Assembly: GCA_021186555.1 (NCBI GenBank)
Contig: JAJKFL010000003.1
Location: forward strand, 44,164,408-44,228,407
Length of the DNA stretch: 64,000 bases
Source of the DNA: Reticulitermes speratus
Lineage: Eukaryota; Arthropoda; Insecta; Blattodea; Rhinotermitidae
Direction: 5' to 3'
The notes beneath the pieces were generated by a model that was not told the DNA's origin, did not search any database, and saw only the letters and a list, made by a program, of their open reading frames with translations. Positions 38,050-49,689 of the stretch are shown here, piece by piece; the first letter of the stretch is position 1; each line of letters begins with the position of its first letter. Both the position numbers and the translations under genes were made by a program.

Positions 38050-38329
38050 GGTGTGTAAAGTGTACCAGTGTTTCAAGCCTATTTCTCAGCAGACAGACAA
38101 ACCAATGTGTAATGCTAATGACAATGCTGCCAGCTATGACAAACAAACAGCAACTCTTTGTGGCATGAGACTTCAAAGTGTACAAAGAATTGAGTGAAGA
38201 AAAACCACCCACATGAGATTATTCAGTCACCTCTGAAATGTCCTCACCATAACGAGCAAGATGTCAAAGTGGATGACTGTAACAGAAGTAAGCTGTGATG
38301 CACATTTTGTATGTATGCCTGTGGTTCAA

Positions 38330-38480
38330 ATTTCTTAAAGACCTGAGATTGAGGTTCTTATGGTGGTGGTGATTAGACAGTGGAATTCTGGCTGATGACA
38401 ACCTGTAGTCCCTGAAGATGGAGGCAGCAGGATCCAACGATACATTGGTAACCACCTACCTTATGGTGACAACAAAGAAC
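38330..38480 (+). repeat. Hammerhead-like repeat relic, copy 1 of a pair
   Basis: AACCTGTAGTCCCTGAAGAT, GGAGGCAGCAGGATCC and TTGGTAACCACCTACC recur in diverged form at 41590-41690. CTGAAGA at 412-418 is followed by GGA...TCC, but the GAAAC segment is lost. Confidence 0.55.
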
Positions 38481-38879
38481 ACCACTCTGTAAAGTAAAGA
38501 AATAAATTCTGAAAATGGACAAAGCTGTGAGACTCATGGATGGCACATGGTTAACAGAACATCAGTTTGCTGACACAAGAGATGCACTGACAGGAGAACA
38601 GAACCCAGCAATACTGTAGCTGCTATGGTGGTGTTCCTAAGAAGAAGGCATAAAAAAGACAAGGTGGCACAGGTCAGGTTCACTATGTAGATGAAATCTG
38701 ACTCAGCCAGAATGCTAGACAAAGAGCTGTCTACGCATTTCTATCAATAAAATTGGTCATGTTATTGCATGTCATGCCACTTGTGGCCACAGGATTAATT
38801 CCTGTGAGCAAACTATTCCTGCTCCATGCCCAAAAGTTCTACAAATTACATGTCTGAAATTAAACCTGCTGTGTTCAAG

Positions 38880-39370
38880 AGATGACCTGAAAAATCGAGT
38901 ATAACGTATCTCGCTCCACAGTCATTTGCTGTCAAAGAAAATGCAAGCATCCACCTGGTTCTAATGGACAGGAATGATTCCACACAAAGCTTCACAAAGA
39001 TGTGTGGCACTGACACCGATTGGTGTGAGTAAGGAAAAATACAAAAATTAGCAGTTGGACTGACTGTGAGGAAGCGTGGTCACAAAGTGGTGCAGCTGCC
39101 ACCTTACCACTGTCACAGTCCAGCTGACTGAATGTGGGTGCAAATTAAATCATATGCAGCAGAGAACAACGCCTTCAAAATTACTAATATTGGAACACTG
39201 ACTCATGCGGCAAGACAGAATACAGACTTCAGCTTCCATGGATGTGTGGAACACGCAGAGAACCAGTTGGAAAATTTACAGAGATAATGTGTCAGAACTA
39301 AATGCATACTTCATGGAATCTCATTCAAAACAAACAAACTCCAGCAGAGAGGATGAAGAAGACATGACAC
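38880..39370 (+). pseudogene. DDE transposase C-terminus (IS630/Tc1-like), decayed
   Basis: The plus-strand translation near 39070-39260 gives GHKVVQLPPYHCHSPAD.MW, VQIKSYAAENNAFKI and then an HAENQLENLQR tail. It matches the conserved LPPYHC.LNPIE..W block and the following helices of IS630-family transposases. Upstream, KEKYKN.QLD fits the approach to this motif. The PIE residues holding the last catalytic Glu are replaced by PAD-stop, so it is inactive. It sits inside the large E(Pc) intron, opposite to the gene. Confidence 0.75.
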
Positions 39371-39960
39371 TGAATACTCAGGTATTTATATTCTGTTGAA
39401 AATACTAGAAGATTTTTTGTAGCACTAGTCAACCATATAGTACCCTTGTCGTTGGTACATTCATGTGGTCTCAAGAGCAGAACACACCTTGCAGTGCCAA
39501 AATGTATATGTCTCTCTGTGCTCATATCTCAAATGCTCTGCCTCAATTGCTTCTCCTAGCTCTAGTTGGCAAAGAACTGGCCAGCCAAAATTGCATCCTC
39601 TGATTCAAGTTACTGACAGACTGACCTGTCATACTAGCTACCAATGGTACTTAGTGAGAAACTGATCATTCATCTACACGTAGTATGAATGACAATGCAT
39701 GGAGTTTTACCTCCAAGATGCCAACAAATTCTCATAACTCTGGCACTTAGGTCAACATTTTCATAGGGTCATGTAAAAATTTGAGTTCAGGATGGAAAAA
39801 TAATAGCTCCACATGAGCACATGCACAAACAAACAAACAAACAAAATATATGATCACAGAATATCATATCCCACATAAAATTTTATCATGATCACAGTAC
39901 ATTAAACATTTAGAACACTATCCCTTGGCTTCAAGCTGCACTGGGTATTATTATATGGCG

Positions 39961-39964
<4 letters not shown>

Positions 39965-40001
<37 letters not shown>
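39965..40001. repeat. (CA)n microsatellite
   Basis: A clean CA dinucleotide tract that directly abuts the Tigger-like MITE. The MITE appears to have inserted at its edge. Confidence 0.95.
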
Positions 40002-40004
<3 letters not shown>

Positions 40005-40156
40005 CAAACCCCAATATAGTGCCATCCTCACCTTGTCACCACGGAAGTCTGTGAACAGAAATTCCCTGCTATACAGTATTTCAGTTTAACACCACCCTCG
40101 CTATACTGCCACAAACTCTGGTGAACAAACCATGGCACTATAACCTGGTTTGACTG
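40001..40156. mobile_element. Tigger/pogo-like MITE, 156 bp
   Basis: The left end CAGTCAAACCCCAATATAGT and the right end, inverted, CAGTCAAACCAGGTTATAGT form terminal inverted repeats. TA follows the right end; the left TA is obscured by the (CA)n tract. The ends resemble those of the MITE nested in the LINE at 16741 (CAGTAAAACCCC), so both probably used a pogo-type transposase. Confidence 0.85.
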
Positions 40157-40159
40157 TAT

Positions 40160-42040
40160 ATAAGGTGAATTAAAAAATTAAAAAAGAAAATCCCACTGTG
40201 AAAAATATGTAGGTGATCAAAGATTTTCAGATAATCTTATAATGCCTACTTCTCTTTAAATGCTTCCATTTGTATGGGGGGAAAGAAATGAAAATAATAA
40301 GTTCATAATCATACAAGTGACATTACTCTGCATGGAATTTCCACAGTATGAACTTCTGAAAGTTCGCAAATGTAACCTCAAATTTTCATTAAATTACCAT
40401 GTTTGTAATTTTTAACACACAAGAAAATGTATCATGTACAACCTGTAGGCATTCTAGTCCTCTATCAAGGACCAAATTTCACACTACACACAGCTATTAA
40501 AATGAAAAGTTCATACAGGAATTTGCATGGTCACCACGTAATTATCTTATTAATTAAAGAAATGTCTATGATAAGCTGTACATATTTTTAAAGAAAAAGG
40601 TTTTCTAAGAACTGACAAACAATACTTGCTCTCTTTCTCCCCCACATTTAGAAATGTCATAAGAAGCGTACTTATATTAATTTTACAGTAGTGGTTGCAA
40701 TGACAACATCTAACATTCAAACACATTTAATAATAATCTAAGAAACTCTGTGACACTCACTGAACTTCATCTACTTAATTTTCTTAACTTGCAAAATGCC
40801 CAACATACTTATTATTTTTTACGTTACAACTGTCTGAGTATTTGTAAAAATAGAAGTAAAATTTCACTTACAGCTAACCAAGTATTATCCAAATATCTTT
40901 CCCTTTTTGTAATGCAAGTCACTGTGTTTGATTCAAGAAACTACCTTTTCAAGACTCATGTCATATCCCAAACAACTTGAATCTTCAGCAACATTGCTGT
41001 GAGAAGCACAAATCTCGCAATCTGCTGATAACAAGATTGTAATATTTGTTGGACTACAACAGCCTAGAGCAATTTATTCCAGGATAAAATGTTCTGGTTT
41101 GGATAAAAATGTTGGACACCATGTGACCTTCAATTGTTACAGTTTCAAATTTGACATGTGCTGTGGATATGAACAGTTTAAATACTGCTAGAGAAGAAAT
41201 TATTTTTTAGGTTCAGAGATGTTTTAAAAATACTGAATGTACTGCTACTCCTAAAGGATATGTTACGTATTTTGACAACTTCTTCACCTGCTACAACATT
41301 TTGCTCAAGATAGAATGCAAATAATACGGTGAGAAAAACTGGATTGGAAATTGTTCTTGTCAGCCTTCAAAACAAGTGCAACAGCATGTAAAATAGATAT
41401 ATGACCATCAATGTGATACAAAATGAAGTCCTCTTTATCATGTGAAATAGCAATAAATGCGTAACAATTTCATCAACACAAACACACAATTCCGGCTCTC
41501 CAGCTTAAGTGGCTTACTTCAGCAATTTTCAGACTGTGGTCTTTTGAGAAGTGATACACAGTCTTTCCGGTGGATACCACTGGTTCATAGGACTATGCTG
41601 TCTCTGTCTACAGGGTCCACCTGAAGATAGCAGCAGTATGTTCTTCTGAATGTTGGTACCCACCTGCTAGACTATATAGAGTCACAACATAAGGATGACA
41701 ATATGGAGATGCAAACCTCAAATCTTACATTAACACCTTGGCACTGAACGACTATAATCATCACATGGCGCGGTGCTCAGAAAACAGAAGGACTGAAGTC
41801 GTTGCCCAGAATGTATCAATTATGACATGTTCTTGCACAGCCCTCAGCTGATATATAGTGCTTCAATACACATAGCTGTCTCTGCGTGGGCACAAAGGCA
41901 ATTTTATCAGAATGATCCTTCATCATCCCATTAAACCTATGCATTTATTCTGGTGTCAAAGAGTTAATAAATTTTCTTCTGGAGAACAAGGACAAAGTCA
42001 AAACTTTTGTTTTTTACAACACTAAACCATTCAGGAAACT
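40160..42040. other. Large-intron DNA with two repeat relics
   Basis: At 40975-41030 there is a third copy of the short repeat seen at 12245 and 31165. At 41590-41690 lies the second copy of the CTGAAGA-containing relic at 38330. The rest is AT-rich and unrecognised. Confidence 0.45.
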
Positions 42041-42149
42041 GGCTGAAAAATGAAGGCATTGGCAATTATATACAAGACTAGTGGTGCAAACATAGAAAAT
42101 TGTATGGATAGTCTGTGTTTTCCCTGTCTCCTAGCAACAGCACTAAAAC

Positions 42150-42365
42150 CATGCACTGGGTGTTTTCCAAGCAATGGGTTCTCCTTAAGTGGGGGTTTGT
42201 TGTATTTCAGTAAGGGCTCTAGTTTGGGTTTTCATCAAGCAGTGGATTTTTCGTTCAGTGGGACTTTCATGCACCCCAGCAATGGCTCTAGTTTGGGTCT
42301 TTGCCTAGTGGATTTCTCTCAAATACTAGTAATGGCACTAGTTTTGGTTTTTGCTGGGCAATATT
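42150..42365. repeat. Degenerate minisatellite, about three units of 75-80 bp
   Basis: The phrase AATGGCTCTAGTTTGGGT and its variants (AAGGGCTCTAGTTTGGGTTT, AATGGCACTAGTTTTGGTTT) recurs three times at roughly even spacing. Each is preceded by GTGG-type text. This explains the repetitive Gly/Ser/Phe open frame. It is not a gene. Confidence 0.7.
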
Positions 42366-43059
42366 TCAGTTCGGTTTTATGGGAACCTTGTCCATAATTC
42401 CCAAAACAGAAAAATTCAATAATTTACCTGGGGCTTTCTCTCCAACAAGAGCATTTGTGTGTTGTATTCACCATTTTTCTACAATACCCCATTCTGGAGA
42501 AAGAGGGTGAGATGGGCAGTCAACACTGGTACAGATCATGACTTTTTACCATTCACCATATTAGTAATGTTACAGGGTATGTTTTCGATTAAATTCACCG
42601 AAATACTCATTTTTTAATTAAAATGAGTTCAGATTTTATTTCTTTATTACAATCCATTCTATTCCTTAAGATTCCAATGTACCTTACTTCTGTCAAATTT
42701 CCATTCAGTGTTTTCTGATGAAACTCATACATAAGTCTGTGTTCTCTACTGATTATATCTGTAGTTTCTGCACTCAGGTTCTGCAGCATGTAATATATAA
42801 TGCTAGCGATAGTTAAAGCAAGACTTCCAGCAACCAAACATCACAGTTGGGTGGTTAGCAGTACTTCATATTTCAGAGACCTGGCAGTCACAAATCCTGA
42901 TGTACTATCCATGGTTTCCTCTGTCTCTACAGAGAAATGGTAAGAGTATATAAAAATATGCCCTGACGGCTTTCACGTTCTACCCAATTCATCACTCAAA
43001 AATCATCCTTACATTCAGTATTATTCAACCTATATATTACATTGATTGAAAAGTTATGT

Positions 43060-43240
43060 TATGGCTCAGGAGGATGGGGTTCAATTCCAGACCAGTCCAT
43101 GTGGGAAATGTGGTGCACAAAGGGGCACTGGAAAAGATTTTACTCTGAGAACTTAGGTTTCCCCTGTCAGTATCATTCCACCAATACTCCATACTCATTC
43201 ATTCAACTATGACTGATGCAATATAATCCTGGAAACTGAC
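43060..43240 (+). mobile_element. tRNA-derived SINE, family A, copy 3
   Basis: GGGGTTCAATTCCAGACCAG retains a near-canonical B-box (GGTTCAATTCC). The body CAGTCCATGTGGGAAATGTG matches the copies at 5978 and 12452. The head is shortened. Confidence 0.85.
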
Positions 43241-43352
43241 GGCATGATTAAAAAACACACTTGAAATACCAACTGAGAAGAGTGCTTTATCTGTGGTTTA
43301 TTTTACAATAACACCAGTACGTCAGAGTATGTAATGTGGATGGCATATATCA

Positions 43353-44957
43353 CAGAGCTCTACGATCGAGCTAATCGACCAGAACACCTAAGTCGAACCT
43401 GAAGCTGAAGTAGATGAAGACGAGAAAGGCCCTTATATTTTGCAAAGTGAAGTGGAAAAAGCTACCAAGGAGATGAGGGATAAGAAGGCTACAGGAGATG
43501 ATGATGTACCTGGGGATGTACTCAAATTGTTGGGAGAAGATGGTCTCAGACTAATGACACAGTTGATCAACAGCATATATGCAACTGAGGAGTTGCCCAG
43601 AGATTTCATTGAAGTTACAATGATTGCCTTAAAGAAGAAGCCCAAAGCTACAAAATGCAGCAATCATTGCACAATCAGTCTCATCGCACATGCAGCAAAG
43701 ATAGTAGCGAGGATACTTAGAAGAAGGATTGAAAGGAAGTCTGAGGATGCGCTTGGAGAAGATCAGTTTGGATTTAGAAGAGGAAAAGGAACTAGGGATG
43801 CAATTGGGATGCTGAGAATATCAGAACGAACCTTGGTCATAGATGAGGAATTGTGTGCATGCTTCATAGACTGGCAGAAGGCATTTGACCGTGTCAACTG
43901 GACCAAATTAATGCAGATCCTAGAGGGAATTGGGATAGACTGGCATGAAAGAAGATTGATCAGCAAATTGTACATGGAACAGAGTGTCAAAATACGACTG
44001 GACCAAGGGGAGACGAGGAGTGTGAAGATTGGAAGAGGAGTTGGACAAGGTTGCTGTTTATCGCTGATTCTGTTCAACTTATACAGCGAATACCTTACCA
44101 AGGAAGCTCTTGAAGGGTTTGGAGACTTCAAAATAGGAGGACAAGTAATTCACACTGTGAAATATGCAATGACCTTGTGCTACTGGCTAGGGAAGAAAAG
44201 GTGCTCCAGGGCATGGTTGATAGACTAAGTGAAATTAGAAGACACTATGGAATGGAAATGAATGTGGAAAAAACTAAGGTAATGAGAATCTCAAGGCAAC
44301 CATCCCCAATGAAAATTATGATAGATCAAAAGCAATTGGAGAATGTGGAATATTTCAATTATTTGGGTAGCATGATAACAAATGATGCAAGGTGTACACG
44401 TGAAATTAAATCAGAATTGCCATGGCTAAAGCAGCATTCAACAAGAAGAAGAATCTTTTCACCAGCAAACTGGACTTAAATTTAAGGAAGAAACTAATAA
44501 AGTGCTACATTTGGAGCATTGCTTTGTATGGTGCTGAAACGTGGACACTTCAGAAAATAGATCAGACGTATCTGGAAAGTTTTGAAATGTGGTGCTGGAG
44601 AAGAATGGAGAAGATCAGTTGGACCGATCGTGTGAGAAATGAAGAAGTATTACACAGAGTCAAGGAGGAGGGGAATATTCTACATACAATAAAAAGAAGA
44701 AAGGCTAACTGGATTGGTCACATCTTGCGCAGAAACTGCCTTCTGAAACACGTGATTGAAGGAAAGTTAGAAGGAAGGAGAGAAATGATGGGAAGACGAG
44801 GGAGAAGACGTGAGCAGTTACTGGATGACCTTAAGGAAAAGAGAAGATACTGGAAATTGAAAGAGGAAGCACTAGATTGCACCTTGTGGAGATCTCGCTT
44901 TGGAAGAGGCTACGGACCTGTCGTAAGACAGACTACAGAATGAATGAATGAATGAAT
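43353..44957 (+). pseudogene. LINE copy 2: reverse transcriptase region, broken
   Basis: This is the same LINE as at 14.7 kb, but 5'-truncated just before the RT. The main frame (43440-44165) is open through QFGFRRGKGTRDAIGMLRIS, FIDWQKAFDRVNW (intact motif A) and GVGQGCCLSLILFNLYSEY. It then loses one base exactly in the catalytic box: TATGCAGATGAC becomes TATGCAATGAC at about 44169, abolishing YADD. A second one-base loss is near 44407. The C-terminal part (LYGAETWTLQKIDQTYLESF, HILRRNCLLKHVIEGK, GRGYGPVVRQTTE) is intact to the stop at 44941. The 3' end is (GAAT)n. It lies in sense-opposite orientation inside the large E(Pc) intron. Fewer disruptions than copy 1 suggest it is younger. Confidence 0.95.
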
Positions 44958-44984
44958 ATTAATAAAGGACCGGTGAGGTTCTGG

Positions 44985-45160
44985 AAGTTGCCGTGGCCTA
45001 ATTGAGGGACTATCCTAGCATTTGCCTGGGGAAACTGAGGAAAACCACAAAACAACCTCAGGATAGCCAGTGTCCCAGCTGAGATTCAAACTGGGCACCC
45101 CCAAATACAAGTGTACAGCATTATAAGTAGGCCAACCTACTCGGTGAGTCTGTACCAACA
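44985..45160 (-). mobile_element. tRNA-derived SINE, family C, copy 2
   Basis: On the minus strand it starts near CCGAGTAGGTTGGCCTAC. It has a B-box-like AGTTTGAATCTCAGCTGGG, then GTGGTTTTCCTCAGTTTCCC and AGGCAAATGCTAGGATAGTC, and ends AGGCCACGGCAACTTCC. This central block matches the copy at 13960. Confidence 0.85.
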
Positions 45161-45724
45161 AGCTAAGAGTCACTCAAGTAGTCAAGAAATTTTACACAAT
45201 ATATGGAAACCAAAGATTCAATGCCATGTTCCCACACGCCTGCAAATGGATCCTATCCTTATCCAGATGCGTCCAATTCATGACTGTTAAACCCCGTTTG
45301 TCTATAAGCACTTGACAAAGCATCATTATACAAACCAACACCTGCAAATATCACCCCCTGTTCCACAGTATCTTTACTTGCATACTTCAAATCCTTTTAA
45401 AGCACCTTTTGCTCTTCTTTAGACAGAATAAAGTTTTGGTCAAAGAAAGTAATCTTGGCAAGAAAAAAATCTAACAGCACAAAAATTATTTCATGTAGAA
45501 TCTTGACAGATGGTGTGGTAATATATGTTTCAAAATATGCTTTATGGGTTTTAGCTTATCATACTGTATCTCACTACCAATGACCATCCTCACATCTCAT
45601 TCACAGAAACAGAATGCATTCTTGAAAACACAAAAAGTGGATCAAGAAGACTGAATTCTTGTTTATTATACTGAGATTTTCATTATGATTTTCTGATTAC
45701 ATTGTTGTGATAACAACCTCTATC

Positions 45725-45960
45725 AGTGGTCCTGCGTTCTAGGGGTAAAGTGCTGGATTTCCTTGCAAAAGACTGGTTCAGGCCAGTAATATCCAGTACA
45801 GATTTCTCTACATACTTTCCTTTTCCCTCCATTCCGACAAACTCAGACCCATACCAGGACCCCAGAGTGGTTCTGTTTCTCTGTTACACCACAGGTCCCT
45901 TCTGCCAGCCACCGTCATCTTCAACATCATCCTATCATATGGAGAAAAAGGAAAATCCCA
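45725..45960 (+). mobile_element. Probable tRNA-derived SINE, family E
   Basis: The head CCTGCGTTCTAGGGGTAAAG, TGCTGGATTTCC is followed by GACTGGTTCAGGCC, which has tRNA A/B-box spacing. The pyrimidine-rich body (TTTCCTTTTCCCTCCATTCC) is typical of insect SINEs. It has no second copy in this window. Confidence 0.55.
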
Positions 45961-46719
45961 CCCACTGGAAGTTCTCACAGAAAATGTGGTTCTAACAAGA
46001 TGGTTCTTTACTTTCAGAAGGACCTTTAACAGGGAGGTACAGAGGCCAAGAGGCATAAGCAACAGCATAACAGACTTTAATTAATACACATGTATATACA
46101 GCTGGGTGATTTAATAAATGTGAAATTTCTGTAAGCTTGATATTAATTTCAGTGGTGTTTTCACTCTATTTAAGATTATTTATTCACAATTTACATGACA
46201 TTATTGACATTTAAACACATTTAGAAACTTACATCTGGTACCACAAGAATTTTTATATTATATTCTTTTTCACATCAATGCTTTGCTCTGTAGTGGGTTA
46301 TCCTATGGGCTGGCAGTGTTTTGACCACTAACAGCAGCCAAATACAGTGTACATATGGACATGTGATTCTGCTCCACTGTGCTTTCAAGGTGACTGCTGA
46401 ATGAGTACTGCCATGAAACAGCCCATACAAGTAACTATATTGCAATGAAACCTTTCAGATTACTGTAGAGTCAGTTGCTATAGCAGTGTTTTTAGGCAAA
46501 GTTCCATACGCTAAATATGAAAGTAATAATACTGATAACAATGATACTCCTACCAATTTCCCCAAACACTTTCCAAACTATGGGCTCTGGAAGCATTCAG
46601 TTGAAGAAAACAAAACAACATGGCAAATTTAAAGCAGCAAATGACAAAGTTCAACATGTAAAGCAAAATTCTTGGACAACTATACAGAAGGATAATACCA
46701 CTAAGAACAGAATGTTTTT

Positions 46720-47511
46720 ATAAGTTATAGTCAAACCAACCAATGCACTACAATCACTAACAAAGAATATCTTGCAACCCCTATGTATGTTTCGGCAACC
46801 AACTTACCATCCTCAGGGGGCAGACCAAAGAATCACAGTTATTCAAGGCATCCAACTATGCATACATTCAGCATCACAATAAAAGCACATATGCCACTAA
46901 CGACATTAAAGTGAAATTGATGTACACATTCACAGAACCACACGTTAAAAGTAAACAGCACAGTTTGTCTAAGTCCGTGTGAGCCAACACTTCATATATC
47001 ACAGTAAAACTTATCAGATACATATGCTGTTACATGATTAGATCTAGATAATTAAAATATATATATATAAGCTTATCTAAAATTTTTTCTGGCTCTTGGT
47101 TATGTATACAATTTTATACAAATTTTACATAACCAAGAGCCAGAAAAAATGTTTTAGATAAGCTTTTATATATATTTTAATTATCTAGATCTAATCATGT
47201 AACAGCATATGTATGTGATAAGTTTTACTGTGATATATGAAGTGTTGGCTCACACGGACTTAGACAAACTGTGCTGTTTACTTTTAACGTGTGGTTCTGT
47301 GACTGTGTACATCAATTTCACTTTAATGTCGTTAGTGGCATATGTGCTTTTATTGTGATGCTGAATGTATGCATAGTTGGATGCCTTGAATAACTGTGAT
47401 TCTTTGGTCTGCCCCTGAGGATGGCAACTTGGTTGCCAAAACATATGTAGGGGTTGCAAGATATACTTTGTTAGTGATTGTAGTGCATTGGTTGGTTTGT
47501 CTATAACTTAT
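46720..47511. repeat. 792-bp fold-back palindrome with arms of about 385 bp
   Basis: The left arm (46720-47106) starts ATAAGTTATAGTCAAACC. The right arm (about 47127-47511) ends with the inverse, GGTTTGTCTATAACTTAT. The arms match with only scattered mismatches across about 385 bases, around a loop of about 20 bases. Each arm carries a hammerhead-like core. On the minus strand at 816-789 this is CTGAGGA, a GG..CC hairpin and GAAAC, with all core bases present. On the plus strand at 47415-47442 it is CTGAGGA, a GGCAAC/GTTGCC hairpin and AAAAC (G12 mutated). The string ACAGAATG occurs just outside both ends (46707-46714, 47513-47520) and may be a target-site duplication. It sits in the 15.8-kb E(Pc) intron. 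Confidence 0.95.
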
Positions 47512-47514
47512 GAC

Positions 47515-49300
47515 AGAATGCACGATACATATAATATAAAAACAGAATGTTTTACATACAAAGATAAAAAATTTGGAAAATAAATTTAGGGAAAATCAAC
47601 AATGTATCAATTTCACATGGTCAGAAAATACAGAAGGGGGGAAAACAATAAACATACAGAATCAATATCATGAACAACTACTGAATGGAGAGAACTAATG
47701 AAGGAAGTGCATGAAAGAAGATGGAAGTGTGCAAGAATCTGCATACCCTGACAATGAAGATATGTGTACTGGAACTGAAAACAGCCCTAGGAATTCTACA
47801 GGAAAGACAGGAGAAGTAAGGTAAGAAAAACACATTCAGTTGAAATGTACAGATATCAGGTTGACAATCAGAGATGACTGGTAAGAGGGAATAACCATAC
47901 CTACATAACATACCATATTGTTTTATATTATAATAATGGTGATACAAATAAACATACAGTGTCTGAGAAAGAACTCCAAGGTTTGAAAAACACATATTTA
48001 CTAACTGAAAACAGAACATCACAGATAACACAACAAATCAAGTGTTCTTGTGCTCAGCAGTACGGCGGTGCAATAATTTGCCATTCCTGTGTTTGGCATG
48101 CCTGTGTAAGGCATGTTACATTCCCTTTCTCCAGGTCAATCGCCAGTAAGTGATGGACCCATTCGATGGTCCTGAAGTAGTAATAATTTAGCACCACCTG
48201 ACTCTTTTGGGGTTATGTAACGGAAAGTGTGTATGCCCAGTAAGTTGACTATTTGCAGGATCTGTGGCACAGAATTATAGCGGCCATATAAACAATGACA
48301 CACTGCTAATCAGGGCATGACCTGAGCTCAATTTGTCTCAACATCTGCAATGTTATGACTGTAGCAGATACTGACTTGTACCGATTCATAACGATCAACT
48401 TATTAAAGTGCATTGTACTAAAACCTATGCACAGTTGCATCAGACTGATTACCATATGAAACTTCACACATGCTTCAGTTTTTCTATCTGCACTGTTCTC
48501 TGTCTTTTGTGTCAATAAGTATTACACTACTATATCCTAGAGAGTTCTCTCTCACATCTACCATATGTACAAGTTCAATGTCACATTGTGCCAGAGTTTC
48601 TAAGGGTATAAAACAATTTTATGGAGAAGAATAAGACATCAAGTACAGCTGAACTAAATCCATACTAAGTCAGAAACAATGAGTAGCATGGTTTCAGAAG
48701 TAGAAGGAAAATAAAACTGATTTTTTGCACCTCAAAACATTTATGAACTTGGAAATTACAGTATACAGAGAAACCCCTATTTTACATTCCTCCTTTTTGT
48801 GTTTCATGTGATTTTATGCACTTTCTGTAAGGTCCTGGCCAAATGCTCACAAGAACAATGTCAAACATTAATGGATTTTATGTTTCCTCAACTTTATACT
48901 TTCCCAGAAATTACACTTCCTTTTCCTAGTCCTGACTATAAAAATTCACCATATTTTACATTTCACAGACTTCTCAGAGTTTTTAATAAATGTCTAATAA
49001 ATGCTAAATGTCAGGTTAATGAACCATATCCGTCCACAACTAAGTGAAAATGGCGTCCAAAAATCATTGCTAATATTATCAAAAATGGTGCACACTTATC
49101 AACATTTCAAGGTCCCCACCACAACCATGCTAGAACTAAATGACAAAGTATTTAAGACACATTCTGTATAGACAGAAGTAGGCTTGATTGGGGGGATATT
49201 TGCGACTGTAAGCAACTGTGATTGATTGTGGATTCTGGTACTTTACTTTGTGCTCCTTGTCAATCTCTGAGCTAGTGTCATAACTTACATTTTTTTTGTT
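47515..49300. other. Large-intron DNA, nothing recognised
   Basis: AT-rich and CpG-poor. Open frames are short, with no family match. Confidence 0.35.
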
Positions 49301-49316
49301 AGTCATAGGCAGGAAA

Positions 49317-49527
49317 CTGCCTTCTGAAACACGTGATTGAAGGAAAGTTAGAAGGAAGGATAGAAATGACGGGACGACGAGGGAGAAGACGTAAGCAGCT
49401 ACTGGATGACCTTAAGGAAAAGAAGAGATACTGGAAATTGAAAGAGGAAGCACTAGATCGCACCCTGTGGAGAACTCGCTTTGGAAGAGGCTACGGACCT
49501 GTCGTAAGACAGACTACAGAATGAATG
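49317..49527 (+). mobile_element. Young 5'-truncated LINE insertion, 211 bp, with target-site duplication
   Basis: It encodes only the last 60 or so residues (HVIEGKLEGRIEMTGRRGRR to GRGYGPVVRQTTE, stop at 49522-49524) without disruption, and ends GAATGA. The 10-base AGGCAGGAAA is present on both sides (49307-49316 and 49528-49537). This is the signature of target-primed reverse transcription and indicates a recent insertion. Confidence 0.95.
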
Positions 49528-49689
49528 AGGCAGGAAATACGTAACCGGTTTTGAAGACCAAATCACATTGTGAACTAAATGTAATTTCACAGAAAAGGGT
49601 GAAATATGGATGAAGGAAAGCAGTAGTCATGTATGGTAAGTAATAAAATATATATTTTAGCAAACGTTTATGCACATATTGAAAGGTGT

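Noticed and set aside
42050..42397. 115-codon open frame rich in Gly, Ser, Phe
   Set aside because: It is explained by a degenerate minisatellite of 75-80 bp units; no family similarity.
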